Shown here: in pieces, positions 55,453 through 64,000 of the stretch
How positions within the stretch are numbered: position 1 is the first letter of the stretch
Layout: each line of letters starts with the position of its first letter
NCBI RefSeq assembly: GCF_039539345.1
Contig: NZ_BAABCY010000053.1
Location: 10,695 to 74,694, forward strand
Source of the DNA: Snuella lapsa
GTDB lineage: Bacteria; Bacteroidota; Bacteroidia; Flavobacteriales; Flavobacteriaceae
Length of the DNA: 64,000 bases
Direction: 5' to 3'
Program-made: the position numbers and the translations under genes
The notes under the pieces: generated by a model
Databases searched by the model: none
The model's input: only the letters and a program-made list of their open reading frames with translations
Told to the model about the DNA's origin: nothing

Positions 55453-57192
55453 ATGCCAAATAATAACATACATAGACTTTTAAAGTGGCAGTTAGCAAAA
55501 TCTGGATTGGATATTGAAGGGCAGCCAGAGTTAGCTGAATTTTTAAATATGGTTAACAACACTTATGATAACTTTGAAAAAGATATTAATCGTTTTGAGA
55601 ATATTTTAGAAACTAATTCTAAAAATCTATTTATCGCAAATCAACGATTGATGGATGAAAGGGATCGTCATAAAACAAAGTTAGAGCATATTGTTGACAA
55701 CATAGGAGGCGTTATTTTTGAAACAGATCTGGAAGGTAATTTTACCTTTTTAAATAGTGCCTGGACTAAATATTCAGGGTTTCCTCTTAAAAACTCTATA
55801 GGAAAGAGTTTTAAAGAATTTCTTAAGAGAGAGAATATAGATGGAGATAAAAATTTTGACGAATTATTTTTTAGTGGTAAACAGAGTATTAAATTTCTTT
55901 TCAAGAATGAATACAACGATAAATTGTCGTGGTTTGAAGTAAAATCAAAACTTATTTTTAGAAATAATGGGATGCCGGCAGGATTCATAGGAACCATTAT
56001 TGATGTAACAAACTTAAAAGAAACAGAAATTGAGCTTCAAAAGGCCAGTAAATCTAAAGACATGTTTCTTTCTACGGTGTCCCATGAAATAAGGACACCG
56101 TTGAATGCTGTTACCGGATTGACTAATATTTTGCTAATGGAAAAACACCTTCCAGATCAAATAGAAAATCTCAAGGCATTAAAATATTCGGGCGAACATT
56201 TACTAGGTTTAATAAATGATTTATTGGATTTCGACAAAATTAAATCGGGGAAATTAAAAGTTAACGAGGAGGATTTTAATTTAGATTTCTTTTTAGAAAA
56301 TACAGAGTCTCATTTTAAACTAAGGGCAGATTCTGAGGGAATTAGGTTTAAATTACAAAAGGGTAATGACCTGCCTGCCAATATTATTGGAGATCGATTA
56401 AAGTTGGCTCAAATAGTAAATAACTTATTGAGTAATTCGTTAAAATTTACAGAACAAGGAAGTATAACGCTTAGTGTTAAGAACTTCGGAATAGATAAAA
56501 ATAAAGTAAAGCTTCAGTTTAGTGTTATAGATACTGGCATAGGAATATCAGCAGATAAACAAGAAGCCATTTTCGAAAGTTTTATGCAGGCTGATTCTGA
56601 AACCTCGGTTAAATATGGTGGTACGGGACTTGGCTTGTCTATCAGTAAAGAATTATTGAACCTACAAAATAGCGATTTAAGAGTAGAGAGTGAACTGGGA
56701 AAAGGCGCTACGTTTTTATTCGACATTACATATAAAATAAGTAATAGACTTAATGTATATGAGCCAAATATGATAAAAATACAGCCAACCTACGATGCTT
56801 TAAATGTTAATGTATTGGTGGCAGAAGACAATAGAATGAATATTATGGTTATTAAACGGTTTTTTTCTAACTGGAAAGTTAATTTTAAAATAGCAGAGAA
56901 TGGTAAGGAACTATTGGATATTTATAGAGAAGCCGATTTCGATTTGATATTGATGGATTTACAGATGCCCTTAATAGATGGTTATGAAGCTACAAAAATT
57001 ATTAGAGAGTTACCAAATGACAAGGCAAATATTCCTATTATAGCTCTAACGGCATCACCACAAACAGATATGAGAGAGAAAACAAAGCAGTATAAAATGA
57101 ATGGTTTTATGGGCAAACCCTTTAATCCAGAGAAATTGTATTTGTTACTTAAATCCTATAGTAAAGAAGTGGTTAATAAAAAGGCGATGTAA
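55453..57192 (+). CDS. PAS-containing hybrid histidine kinase
   Basis: A 579-residue soluble kinase without membrane helices. Coiled coil and PAS (about 75-195), HisKA with phosphoacceptor His211 in VSHEIRTPLN, HATPase (NNLLSNSLKF, DTGIGIS, GTGLGLSIS), and a C-terminal receiver with Asp502 (LILMDLQMP) and Lys in FMGKPFNP. No output domain, so the phosphate must pass to another protein. Directly follows the FIST gene, as in known FIST-kinase pairs. Ends 4 bases before the convergent NdpA-like gene. Confidence 0.92.
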   Translation: MPNNNIHRLLKWQLAKSGLDIEGQPELAEFLNMVNNTYDNFEKDINRFENILETNSKNLFIANQRLMDERDRHKTKLEHIVDNIGGVIFETDLEGNFTFLNSAWTKYSGFPLKNSIGKSFKEFLKRENIDGDKNFDELFFSGKQSIKFLFKNEYNDKLSWFEVKSKLIFRNNGMPAGFIGTIIDVTNLKETEIELQKASKSKDMFLSTVSHEIRTPLNAVTGLTNILLMEKHLPDQIENLKALKYSGEHLLGLINDLLDFDKIKSGKLKVNEEDFNLDFFLENTESHFKLRADSEGIRFKLQKGNDLPANIIGDRLKLAQIVNNLLSNSLKFTEQGSITLSVKNFGIDKNKVKLQFSVIDTGIGISADKQEAIFESFMQADSETSVKYGGTGLGLSISKELLNLQNSDLRVESELGKGATFLFDITYKISNRLNVYEPNMIKIQPTYDALNVNVLVAEDNRMNIMVIKRFFSNWKVNFKIAENGKELLDIYREADFDLILMDLQMPLIDGYEATKIIRELPNDKANIPIIALTASPQTDMREKTKQYKMNGFMGKPFNPEKLYLLLKSYSKEVVNKKAM

Positions 57193-57196
57193 ATTT

Positions 57197-58246
57197 TTAG
57201 GCTTCAGCATTAAAAAAGACTTTGTAATAATGCATTTTTTTTTCATCATCATATCCTCTTTCCATAAATTCAGTAGAAGCCTCTGGAGCATCTATATCTA
57301 GCTTTATTTGTATGTTAGTGTCTAATTTAATATCGGTTTTAAACTTTTTCTTTTCTTTGTTTACAACGGCTTCAGCTACATCAAACTGGTTTCTAAGGAC
57401 TGTATTTTGTTCACTTTCAAATGTTTTTTTATAATCATCGAAGAGTGTTTTGTGTTTGTCTTCTTCAAAAATTTCATCCTTGAATTTTTCAACAGCTACT
57501 ATTTCATTTTCTTTGAAATAATCAATGGTTTTAGCTAAGAAGGCATTTTGTTCTTGGGCACCATAAGTGCTTTTAATAATTTCGGTCGAAAACTCTTTAC
57601 AAAGTTCAATGTATTGTTGTGTGTGGTTATTGGCATCGTCAGCATATTTAATATTTAAAAAATGATTGATCCAATATTGCGTGTCATAACTATTATTGTC
57701 TACCGATAAAACAATTTTACCCTCGTTGTCAGATTGATTCAAAATTAAGCAGCCTTTGTCTACTTTTTTAGAACTAATGCCTTTTTGTACCACAACATCA
57801 TAACTGTTGTTTTCTAAGTAGGTTTGAAAAAAGTTAATTTTGCTTTCAATTTTAAAAATACCAATGGCGTTAGTGGTTATATCATTAAATTCAATACCGT
57901 CAAACAATACTACCAATACATCGCCTGTTTTAATTTGAGCCGAATTAGATTGTTCGAATAAATGCGTAACAATATGCTTTGAAATATCTACGAATGCTTC
58001 TTCATCGTTAAACAACTGCGTTGTGTAACTGTTAATTTCATTTAAGTTAATGTCGGCATGATGGTTAAAACGATAACTTTGCACCACACTGCCAAAAGGC
58101 CTTAATAAAAAAGGGAGCATTAAATCGTAGCTAGCCTCGTCAAAGTCTACTGTCTTTTCCGAAAATGCGTTTTTTGTACTGTTAAATTTGTTTCCCACTT
58201 TGTGGATAATAAATTTTGAAATAGAGGCATTTTTTCGTGAAATCAT
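57197..58246 (-). CDS. Nucleoid-associated protein, NdpA/YejK family
   Basis: A 349-residue protein of the 37-kDa nucleoid-associated family. It contains the early IIHKVGNK, VVLFDGIEFND region and a long middle with SSKKVDKGCLILNQ. In enterobacteria NdpA binds nucleoid DNA. Helical, charged, no catalytic motif. It stands alone between the kinase gene and the large lipoprotein gene on the minus strand. Confidence 0.83.
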   Translation of the reverse strand: MISRKNASISKFIIHKVGNKFNSTKNAFSEKTVDFDEASYDLMLPFLLRPFGSVVQSYRFNHHADINLNEINSYTTQLFNDEEAFVDISKHIVTHLFEQSNSAQIKTGDVLVVLFDGIEFNDITTNAIGIFKIESKINFFQTYLENNSYDVVVQKGISSKKVDKGCLILNQSDNEGKIVLSVDNNSYDTQYWINHFLNIKYADDANNHTQQYIELCKEFSTEIIKSTYGAQEQNAFLAKTIDYFKENEIVAVEKFKDEIFEEDKHKTLFDDYKKTFESEQNTVLRNQFDVAEAVVNKEKKKFKTDIKLDTNIQIKLDIDAPEASTEFMERGYDDEKKMHYYKVFFNAEA

Positions 58247-58340
58247 AATATGTAAAGCATACGTGTTATATAAGGTGCAATACTATTAAAAATAGCTGAA
58301 ACTCTTATCTAATTGTTAGCTTTTTAAAAGCTTTATTTAA

Positions 58341-60773
58341 CTAGTTTATTTTGTAAATGATAACAGTGTTATCTTCTCCTTCAACAACAAATTCCAAATT
58401 GCGATCCCTATCTATTTGGTTTAAGTCAATAGTAGAATTGCCATAAACAGGAAAATTAGGTAGTAATTTAGAACGACTATCATACAAATATACCTTATGG
58501 GATTGCAGGTCGGTAATGGCAACGTAAATTTTATCATTAATATAGAATAGTTTTGGAATAGAATAGCTGCCGTAATCTATTTCTATAGTATTGTTTTTAA
58601 TGGATAATTTGTTTTCACTGTGGGATACCAATGTTTTACTTGAAGCTACGATACTATGTTTTTTTGATAATTTCAAGTTTTGCGTAGCAGTATTTCCTTT
58701 AGAGTCAACACTCATTAAAGAGCCATTAGCTGTAGTTGTTGTAAACTTATTTTGGAATAAATAAATGGGCTCAGGAGAAAAAGTGACGTTTGTTGTTTTT
58801 GGAGTGACTCTGTTTCGTCCAGTTCTATCCAATATGTAAAGTTTATTTTGGGTTTTTAGAGCGATATAATCCTTACGGCCAATTCTAAAGTGTTTAGGTT
58901 GACTTATTATGCGATTATTGGCAGATTTAAAAATGAACCCTTTTACAATTTGTGCTTTAACATTATACATTAATACATCTTTGCCTTGTGTGACCAAGAG
59001 CCTGTAATTTTTGTTCTTATCGTAATCGAAAACAGATAGAGGTTGCGTTATTTCGTCGTTAAATTTGCCAGGAAAGGGAGCTACATCATTGCCGTTTCTG
59101 TCGATAACATAAACTCGATGTGGGGTGGCAAATACCAATTGAAGCCTTCCGTTTTTATAAATATCAATTTGTTCAATAGTCCCTAAAACAGGACCATGCA
59201 ATTGTTTTTTCCAAAGTACTTTACCCTTATTGGAAATTAAATATAAGTTGTTGTTAATATCTTGAACAACTATTTCTTTTTGATTTGTTACGTGGTTGGT
59301 TACAAATTGAGGTGCGTTTAAAAGTGCTTTGTCCAATTTTACGGTTAATTCTTCGGAAATTGAATTTAATCTTGCCTTGGTTTTAATTTTTTTAACAATA
59401 CCATTTACATGTGCAAAATTAGTGTCATATATAAGCTGAATAGCAGATGCTTTGTAATCGTCAAATTTTAAATTAGAATTGTTGGCAAAATTTTTAGATA
59501 GTGTATTTTCTAATCCCGACGCACTGTTAACCATCAACAAGGAAGCAGCGTCACTTAGTTGCTCTTTAATAGTTTTAAAGTAATGACGTTCACTAAAAGT
59601 TGTTTTGTTTTGATAATTAGCAATAATGTTTTGTAAGACCTCCATGTCGTTTGCAAAAACAAAAAAATTATCAAGTAAACAATACTTGCTTGCTTTGTTA
59701 AATGTTACCAAAGGAGAAAACGTTTTAGAAAATAAATCGGGAGTACTAAAATTATAAATGGGAATTTCTCTGTAGGTAGTAGTTTTATTTTGTTCGCTTG
59801 CTAAGGCTTCTTCGGTCGCAATAACATCAAGGGAGTTTAATATAATAGCCTGTTCGCTACCTTGATAAATAATACCTATTTCATTAATATTATCGAAAAT
59901 CATAGTCGTTACATTGCTGCTAGATGCTTTAAACTTCAATAAATTAGATTCAAAATCCTTAAAGTTATTAAATGTAAAACTCATAAAACCATCACTGTTA
60001 GCTGGAACCACATTTGGACAAAGGTTTTCTTGTGGAATAGTGTTTTTGAAAATATTGATTAGGCTTTTAGAAGAATCGGTAGCTTTCGTTATTCCATTTA
60101 AAATTATTTCGTCTTGATTTAAGTCAATATCAAGAGCTGAATAATTTGTAAAAGAGTTGGTCTTGATAGAGTCTTCAAGAAAAAATGATTTTATGTATGA
60201 TGTATTAGAAGTACTTATTATTGATGCCGTTTTGGTAATGTCGATTGTGTTGTAAAATTTTTCTAACTCAATGTTTTGAGCAAATTTGTTGTGCACCATT
60301 TCTACAATTGCTTTAGATGATGAAGCGAAAAAGGTGCTATCTGCAATAGTGCTGTAAAAGGTGTTGCCGTTAAATTTTGATCGTGTTAGTGGCTTATTTT
60401 TGTATAAAAATGTTTCTTCAGTATAGTCTGTTAAAGAATCACTTTTAAATATATTCGTTTGGTATTTTGTTATAACAGTATAGGCAAGACTATCTCTTTC
60501 ATCTTGAGAGATACAAATCAAAAGGTCTTCAGAAGCATTTAGAAGAGATAAGTAGTCTAGTTTGTCTTCAAGTTTCTTGTAAGAAACCGTGTTGGATAAT
60601 CTTTGCAAAAAATCATTATTCTTTATGCTGCTTTTCAGTCCCTCGAAGTTAGAGGTTTTAATAATGGTATGGGTGTTTTGGGGGACAAAATGTATGAGCT
60701 CAGAGCGATTTGTTTTGGTGTTGGTGCAATTAAGGACAATTGTAGTAAGAAGGATCAAACAAAAGAATCTCAT
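58341..60773 (-). CDS. Large lipoprotein with beta-propeller-like C-terminus, unknown
   Basis: An 810-residue protein with lipobox VLNC (Cys16). The N-terminal about 480 residues are a mixed region (signals of repeated LxxF/TxFSP type, no known family), and the last about 330 residues are short beta repeats (LYLISNKGKVLWKK, YVIDRNGN, LYILDRTGRN) typical of PQQ/WD-like propellers. Likely a surface or periplasmic scaffold. It follows rnhB at 89 bases but has its own TAGGTTTG promoter box at 60792. Confidence 0.78.
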   Translation of the reverse strand: MRFFCLILLTTIVLNCTNTKTNRSELIHFVPQNTHTIIKTSNFEGLKSSIKNNDFLQRLSNTVSYKKLEDKLDYLSLLNASEDLLICISQDERDSLAYTVITKYQTNIFKSDSLTDYTEETFLYKNKPLTRSKFNGNTFYSTIADSTFFASSSKAIVEMVHNKFAQNIELEKFYNTIDITKTASIISTSNTSYIKSFFLEDSIKTNSFTNYSALDIDLNQDEIILNGITKATDSSKSLINIFKNTIPQENLCPNVVPANSDGFMSFTFNNFKDFESNLLKFKASSSNVTTMIFDNINEIGIIYQGSEQAIILNSLDVIATEEALASEQNKTTTYREIPIYNFSTPDLFSKTFSPLVTFNKASKYCLLDNFFVFANDMEVLQNIIANYQNKTTFSERHYFKTIKEQLSDAASLLMVNSASGLENTLSKNFANNSNLKFDDYKASAIQLIYDTNFAHVNGIVKKIKTKARLNSISEELTVKLDKALLNAPQFVTNHVTNQKEIVVQDINNNLYLISNKGKVLWKKQLHGPVLGTIEQIDIYKNGRLQLVFATPHRVYVIDRNGNDVAPFPGKFNDEITQPLSVFDYDKNKNYRLLVTQGKDVLMYNVKAQIVKGFIFKSANNRIISQPKHFRIGRKDYIALKTQNKLYILDRTGRNRVTPKTTNVTFSPEPIYLFQNKFTTTTANGSLMSVDSKGNTATQNLKLSKKHSIVASSKTLVSHSENKLSIKNNTIEIDYGSYSIPKLFYINDKIYVAITDLQSHKVYLYDSRSKLLPNFPVYGNSTIDLNQIDRDRNLEFVVEGEDNTVIIYKIN

Positions 60774-60791
60774 GAAATGGTTTAATTTTTA

Positions 60792-60799
60792 CAAACCTA
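60792..60799 (-). promoter_or_regulatory. -7 box of the large lipoprotein gene
   Basis: TAGGTTTG on the minus strand, an exact TAnnTTTG match, 18 bases upstream of the ATG at 60773. Confidence 0.6.
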
Positions 60800-60862
60800 C
60801 ATATTTTCATTCTATAGCTCAAATAAAAGCAGGGCAATCTAGGGTAAAACCTGTCTGCTTTT

Positions 60863-61462
60863 TTAAAAGTTAAAAGTTAATTGATCTGGTAAAAGTTTAA
60901 ACGATTTTCTGTGATATTTTGTAACTCCGTACTTGCGGATGGCTTCCCTGTGTTCTTTTGTAGGATAGCCTTTGTTTTTTTTCCAGTTGTACATTGGGTA
61001 CTCTTCATGAATGGTGTCCATATATATATCGCGATATGTTTTGGCTAAAATTGATGCAGCAGCAATGCTCATATATTTACTGTCTCCTTTTATAATGGTT
61101 TCAAAAGGAATGTTGCTGTAAGGTTTAAATCTATTGCCGTCAACAATTATAAACTCAGGGGCTATGTCTAAAGCGTCAATGGCTTTGTGCATAGCCAAAA
61201 TAGATGCATTTAGAATGTTTATGGAATCTATTTCTTCTTGGAAAATATGAGCTACACCAAAACACAGAGCGTTAGATTCTATAATTGGCTTTAAAATGTT
61301 TCTTTTCTTTTCACTGATTTGTTTAGAATCATTTAATAAAATATTTTTAAAATTCTCAGGAAGTAATACGGCAGCGGCTGTAACAGGTCCAGCTAAACAC
61401 CCCCGCCCAGCTTCGTCAGTACCACACTCTAAAAGATAATTTGAATGATTTTTAAGTAGCAT
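60863..61462 (-). CDS. rnhB: Ribonuclease HII
   Basis: Cleaves RNA in RNA-DNA hybrids, including single ribonucleotides in DNA. The 199-residue protein has GTDEAGRG (catalytic Asp16 and Glu17), IIVDGNRF and the late SILAKTYRD; the set is diagnostic for RNase HII. ATG at 61462 is chosen over a TTG six bases upstream. A TAGCTTTG promoter box sits 20 bases upstream. It is divergent from the porin gene. Confidence 0.95.
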   Translation of the reverse strand: MLLKNHSNYLLECGTDEAGRGCLAGPVTAAAVLLPENFKNILLNDSKQISEKKRNILKPIIESNALCFGVAHIFQEEIDSINILNASILAMHKAIDALDIAPEFIIVDGNRFKPYSNIPFETIIKGDSKYMSIAAASILAKTYRDIYMDTIHEEYPMYNWKKNKGYPTKEHREAIRKYGVTKYHRKSFKLLPDQLTFNF

Positions 61463-61482
61463 TAACAAATTGTTTGATGTGA

Positions 61483-61490
61483 CAAAGCTA
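61483..61490 (-). promoter_or_regulatory. -7 box of rnhB
   Basis: TAGCTTTG on the minus strand, exact TAnnTTTG match, about 20 bases upstream of the rnhB ATG. Confidence 0.6.
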
Positions 61491-61732
61491 AAATATTAAA
61501 GTAAAACCATAAATGAATATATAAACCAACTTAGAAAGAAAAAAACTACTTTAATTGTGTAATTGTTATTTTTAAAGTCAAATATTGATTAATATACATA
61601 TAATCAATATGTTTTATGTTTATTTTTTAACATTTATAAGAATTAGTTTATGGATTTTTGCTTTTTTTCTTGTTTTTTAAATATAAAATTAGGATGTTTG
61701 CCTGTGACTAACTCAAAATAAATATTTAGATC

Positions 61733-61752
61733 ATCCTGTTTTACGTCAGGAT
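61733..61752 (+). other. Small hairpin next to the long palindrome
   Basis: ATCCTG / CAGGAT arms (6 bp) with an 8-base loop, 3 bases before the 58-bp palindrome. Together they could be the 3' part of a small RNA. Confidence 0.35.
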
Positions 61753-61755
61753 AGT

Positions 61756-61813
61756 AATATTTTAAATAAAGAAAACCAGCTAAATTTAGCTGGTTTTCTT
61801 TATTTAAAATATT
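61756..61813. repeat. Perfect 58-bp palindrome
   Basis: Two 29-base arms (61756-61784 and 61785-61813) are exact reverse complements with no spacer; the centre is CAGCTAAATTTAGCTG. It could act as a bidirectional terminator, but the flanking genes point away from it. In the 478-base gap between rnhB and the porin no coding sequence was recognised; besides this element it holds the rnhB promoter box. Confidence 0.85.
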
Positions 61814-61946
61814 TCCCTGTTCTTAACGTTCAAATAATTACTTTTGTTCCAGAAAATTAATCAAGGCGTGTAGCGTGTAGTGACATGTCGCATAACAATT
61901 ATCTACAATGCGAAATGCGTTGACTGTAAAAAAAGAAGAATAATTA

Positions 61947-63917
61947 ATGCGGATAAATAAAGCAGTTTTGGCATTCTTTTTTGTGTTGCTGTTTAATACA
62001 CTAAAAGCACAAGATAGGACGCAGTTTTCAAGAGATCGTATGAGTAGTTTTGATCGTCAGGACACACTTAGTCCAGAAGCTAGAAAATCAACAGGCATAA
62101 AGAACCTTAAAAATCCAGATGCTAAAATTCAAGATTACTTAATTATTTCTTATAAAAATGATACAACCTATGTAGATACTACTTTAACAATACAAAAAGA
62201 ATATAAATTTAATTATTTAAGAAGAGATAATTTTGGGTTAATGCCGTTTTCGAATTTGGGACAAACATATAATAGTTTGACATATGATTTTCAAAGTACG
62301 CGTTTAATGCCTCAATTTGGTGCGAGAGCAAGACATTTTAATTATATGGAGATCGAAGACATTAATTATTATAGAGTGCCTACACCGTTAACCGAGTTGT
62401 TTTTTAAAACAGCTTTTGAGCAGGGGCAACTAGCCGATTCTTTTTTTACTGTTAACACATCGCCCCAATTTAATTTTTCAATTGCTTATAAAGGGTTGCG
62501 TTCTTTGGGGAAATACCAGCACTTACTTACTAGTACCGGAAATTTTAGATTTACAACCAATTTCCAAACCAAAAATAGTAGGTATGGGATAAAAGCACAC
62601 GTTGTGACCCAAGATTTGATGAATCAAGAAAACGGAGGGCTTCAAGATGGTAATGTTGAGTATTTTGAAGCTGGCGATGAAGAGTTTCTGGATCGATCTA
62701 TTTTGGAAGTGAATTTTGAAAATGCCGAAAGTATGCTGCGAGGTAAGCGTTTCTATATCGATCATGCTTATAAGATAATTAAAGAAAAAGACTCAGTGTC
62801 TAATAATAAACTAAATATCGAACATGTTATGTCCTTTGAGGACAAGTATTTTCAATTCGACCAATCTAATGCTAATGGTTATTTTGGAGACGCTTTCAAG
62901 AGTTCAGTAAAAGACCGTGCTACATTAGAACGCTTCTTTAATCAGCTGAAATTAAATTACAGTAACAATATATTAGGGTTGCTTCAATTTAATATTAGTA
63001 ATACTAATTATAATTATGGTTACGATAAGTTAGTAGTGTTAAATGGTAAAACAATAACCAATAGGCTGAAAGGGGATGTTTTTGCTGCCGGAGGGGTGTA
63101 TCGTAAACAATACAAAGGATTTGATCTGCAAGGGGAGTTTGGGTTAAATGTTGCTGGAGATTTTGAGGGCAATTTTTTAAAAGCCCAGGCATCCTTTAAA
63201 CTCAATGATGATTTGTTGGTTTTGGCGTCTCTTAACCATAGTTCTAAAGCACCTAATTATAATGTGTTGCTCTACCAAAGTGACTATATTAATTATAATT
63301 GGCAGAATGGTTTCAATAATACCGAAACACAACAGTTGGCCTTTCAGCTAAAGGCAAAAAAACTGGCCGATTTCACCATTGACTATACCACGATAAATGA
63401 TTATACGTATTTTAAACAAGATGAGGTCTCGGGTATGGTAAAAGCGTTTCAAAATGAGAATACCATAAGTTACTTAAGAGTTAAGTTGGAAAAGGAAATA
63501 CGATTCTTTAACAAGTTTGCTTTAAGTAATACTGTGCTGTATCAAAATGTTCAGGACGATAATAATGTGTTTAACGTGCCAGAGTTAACAACTCGTAATA
63601 CATTGTATTATTCTTCTCATTTGTTTGGCAAGGCGATGTATTTGCAAACAGGAATAATATTCAATTACTTTACAAGCTATTATATGAATGCATATGATCC
63701 GCTGTTGGCTGAGTTCTACGTGCAAACGGAGCGGGAATATGGGAGTTTTCCTAGATTGGACTTTTTTATAAATGCAAAGATACGTCAGACAAGAATCTTT
63801 TTGAAGGCCGAGCACTTTAATTCCGCGTTTACAGGTTATAATTATTATTCTGCTCCTAACAACCCATATCGAGATTTTACCGTTCGTTTTGGTTTGGTCT
63901 GGAACTTCTTTTTGTAG
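61947..63917 (+). CDS. Putative porin (Bacteroidota type)
   Basis: A 656-residue outer-membrane protein with signal peptide (about 1-21, LKAQ). After a short N-terminal arm the sequence is a run of amphipathic strands with the family-type segments RRDNFGLMPFSNLGQTYN and the C-terminal DFTVRFGLVWNFFL ending in Phe/Leu, the outer-membrane insertion signal. It matches the putative porin family of Bacteroidota. Substrate unknown. The remaining 83 bases of the window after it hold nothing recognisable. Confidence 0.87.
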   Translation: MRINKAVLAFFFVLLFNTLKAQDRTQFSRDRMSSFDRQDTLSPEARKSTGIKNLKNPDAKIQDYLIISYKNDTTYVDTTLTIQKEYKFNYLRRDNFGLMPFSNLGQTYNSLTYDFQSTRLMPQFGARARHFNYMEIEDINYYRVPTPLTELFFKTAFEQGQLADSFFTVNTSPQFNFSIAYKGLRSLGKYQHLLTSTGNFRFTTNFQTKNSRYGIKAHVVTQDLMNQENGGLQDGNVEYFEAGDEEFLDRSILEVNFENAESMLRGKRFYIDHAYKIIKEKDSVSNNKLNIEHVMSFEDKYFQFDQSNANGYFGDAFKSSVKDRATLERFFNQLKLNYSNNILGLLQFNISNTNYNYGYDKLVVLNGKTITNRLKGDVFAAGGVYRKQYKGFDLQGEFGLNVAGDFEGNFLKAQASFKLNDDLLVLASLNHSSKAPNYNVLLYQSDYINYNWQNGFNNTETQQLAFQLKAKKLADFTIDYTTINDYTYFKQDEVSGMVKAFQNENTISYLRVKLEKEIRFFNKFALSNTVLYQNVQDDNNVFNVPELTTRNTLYYSSHLFGKAMYLQTGIIFNYFTSYYMNAYDPLLAEFYVQTEREYGSFPRLDFFINAKIRQTRIFLKAEHFNSAFTGYNYYSAPNNPYRDFTVRFGLVWNFFL

Positions 63918-64000
63918 GGTATTTCGTGTAGTTTGAAGAGGTTGTAGATATATTCCGTGTTGTAACCATTTGGTTTCCAGTGTTGTTGTTTTGTGGTGTA

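Noticed and set aside
1..64000. CRISPR array, prophage or restriction-modification genes
   Set aside because: No regularly spaced repeats and no phage, Cas, restriction or integrase proteins were recognised among the coding regions.

Overview
The window looks like a chromosomal segment of a low-GC marine-type member of the Flavobacteriaceae (Bacteroidota). The pointers are the tmRNA tag GENNYALAA, promoter -7 boxes of the form TAnnTTTG in front of many genes, and family-typical proteins: a Bacteroidota putative porin, the KpsC-like and Fdt surface sugar genes, FIST/two-component pairs, the CreD module and many lipoproteins. No insertion sequence, prophage, CRISPR array, rRNA or tRNA gene was recognised. 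The species cannot be fixed from the sequence alone.

Layout. 1-3346: overlapping polyamine genes (arginine decarboxylase, agmatinase, deoxyhypusine-synthase-like enzyme) plus a small acidic protein. 3522-7948: a DUF155 membrane protein, a GT87-like glycosyltransferase, a lipoprotein, and then what looks like a decayed island with a 5'-truncated RiPP-type ATP-grasp gene fragment and small membrane proteins. 8033-8423: tmRNA. 8607-10634: a saccharopine-dehydrogenase-like enzyme and an SDR. 10668-14155: a minus-strand group with creD and its probable regulator, carrying two matching palindromic operators. 14206-20899: transglutaminase-like protein, large TlpA-like lipoprotein, DUF1801, kdsA and typA, the last two divergently promoted.

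21015-35678: a surface polysaccharide locus of 14 genes. It holds two Wzx flippases, FdtA and FdtB for a 3-amino-3,6-dideoxyhexose, a FemAB/GNAT-like acyltransferase that may acylate it, glycosyltransferases, a KpsC/KpsS-like protein, methyltransferases, an alkaline-phosphatase-superfamily membrane enzyme and a PhyH-type oxygenase. Strand switches four times, giving four separate transcription blocks, which suggests assembly from modules. No Wzy polymerase or initiating sugar-phosphate transferase was seen.

35717-46813: housekeeping and envelope genes (FtsE, a 1007-residue TPR protein with a plug-less outer-membrane barrel, DUF1287, YkgJ, sterol-desaturase-like enzyme, NamZ-like lipoprotein, LolC/E-type permease). 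46940-53708: a hybrid histidine kinase convergent with a LytTR response regulator, next to a vanadium-haloperoxidase-type lipoprotein, a DoxX-like protein and a frameshifted outer-membrane barrel gene. 54332-57192: a FIST sensor with a PAS hybrid kinase. 57197-63917: NdpA-like protein, a large unknown lipoprotein, rnhB and a putative porin; a perfect 58-bp palindrome lies between the last two.

Most of the window is ordinary flavobacterial core genome. The points most worth a second look are the truncated ATP-grasp plus membrane-protein pair, the operator pair around creD, the 58-bp palindrome in a divergent intergenic region, the mosaic polysaccharide locus, and the frameshifted barrel gene.
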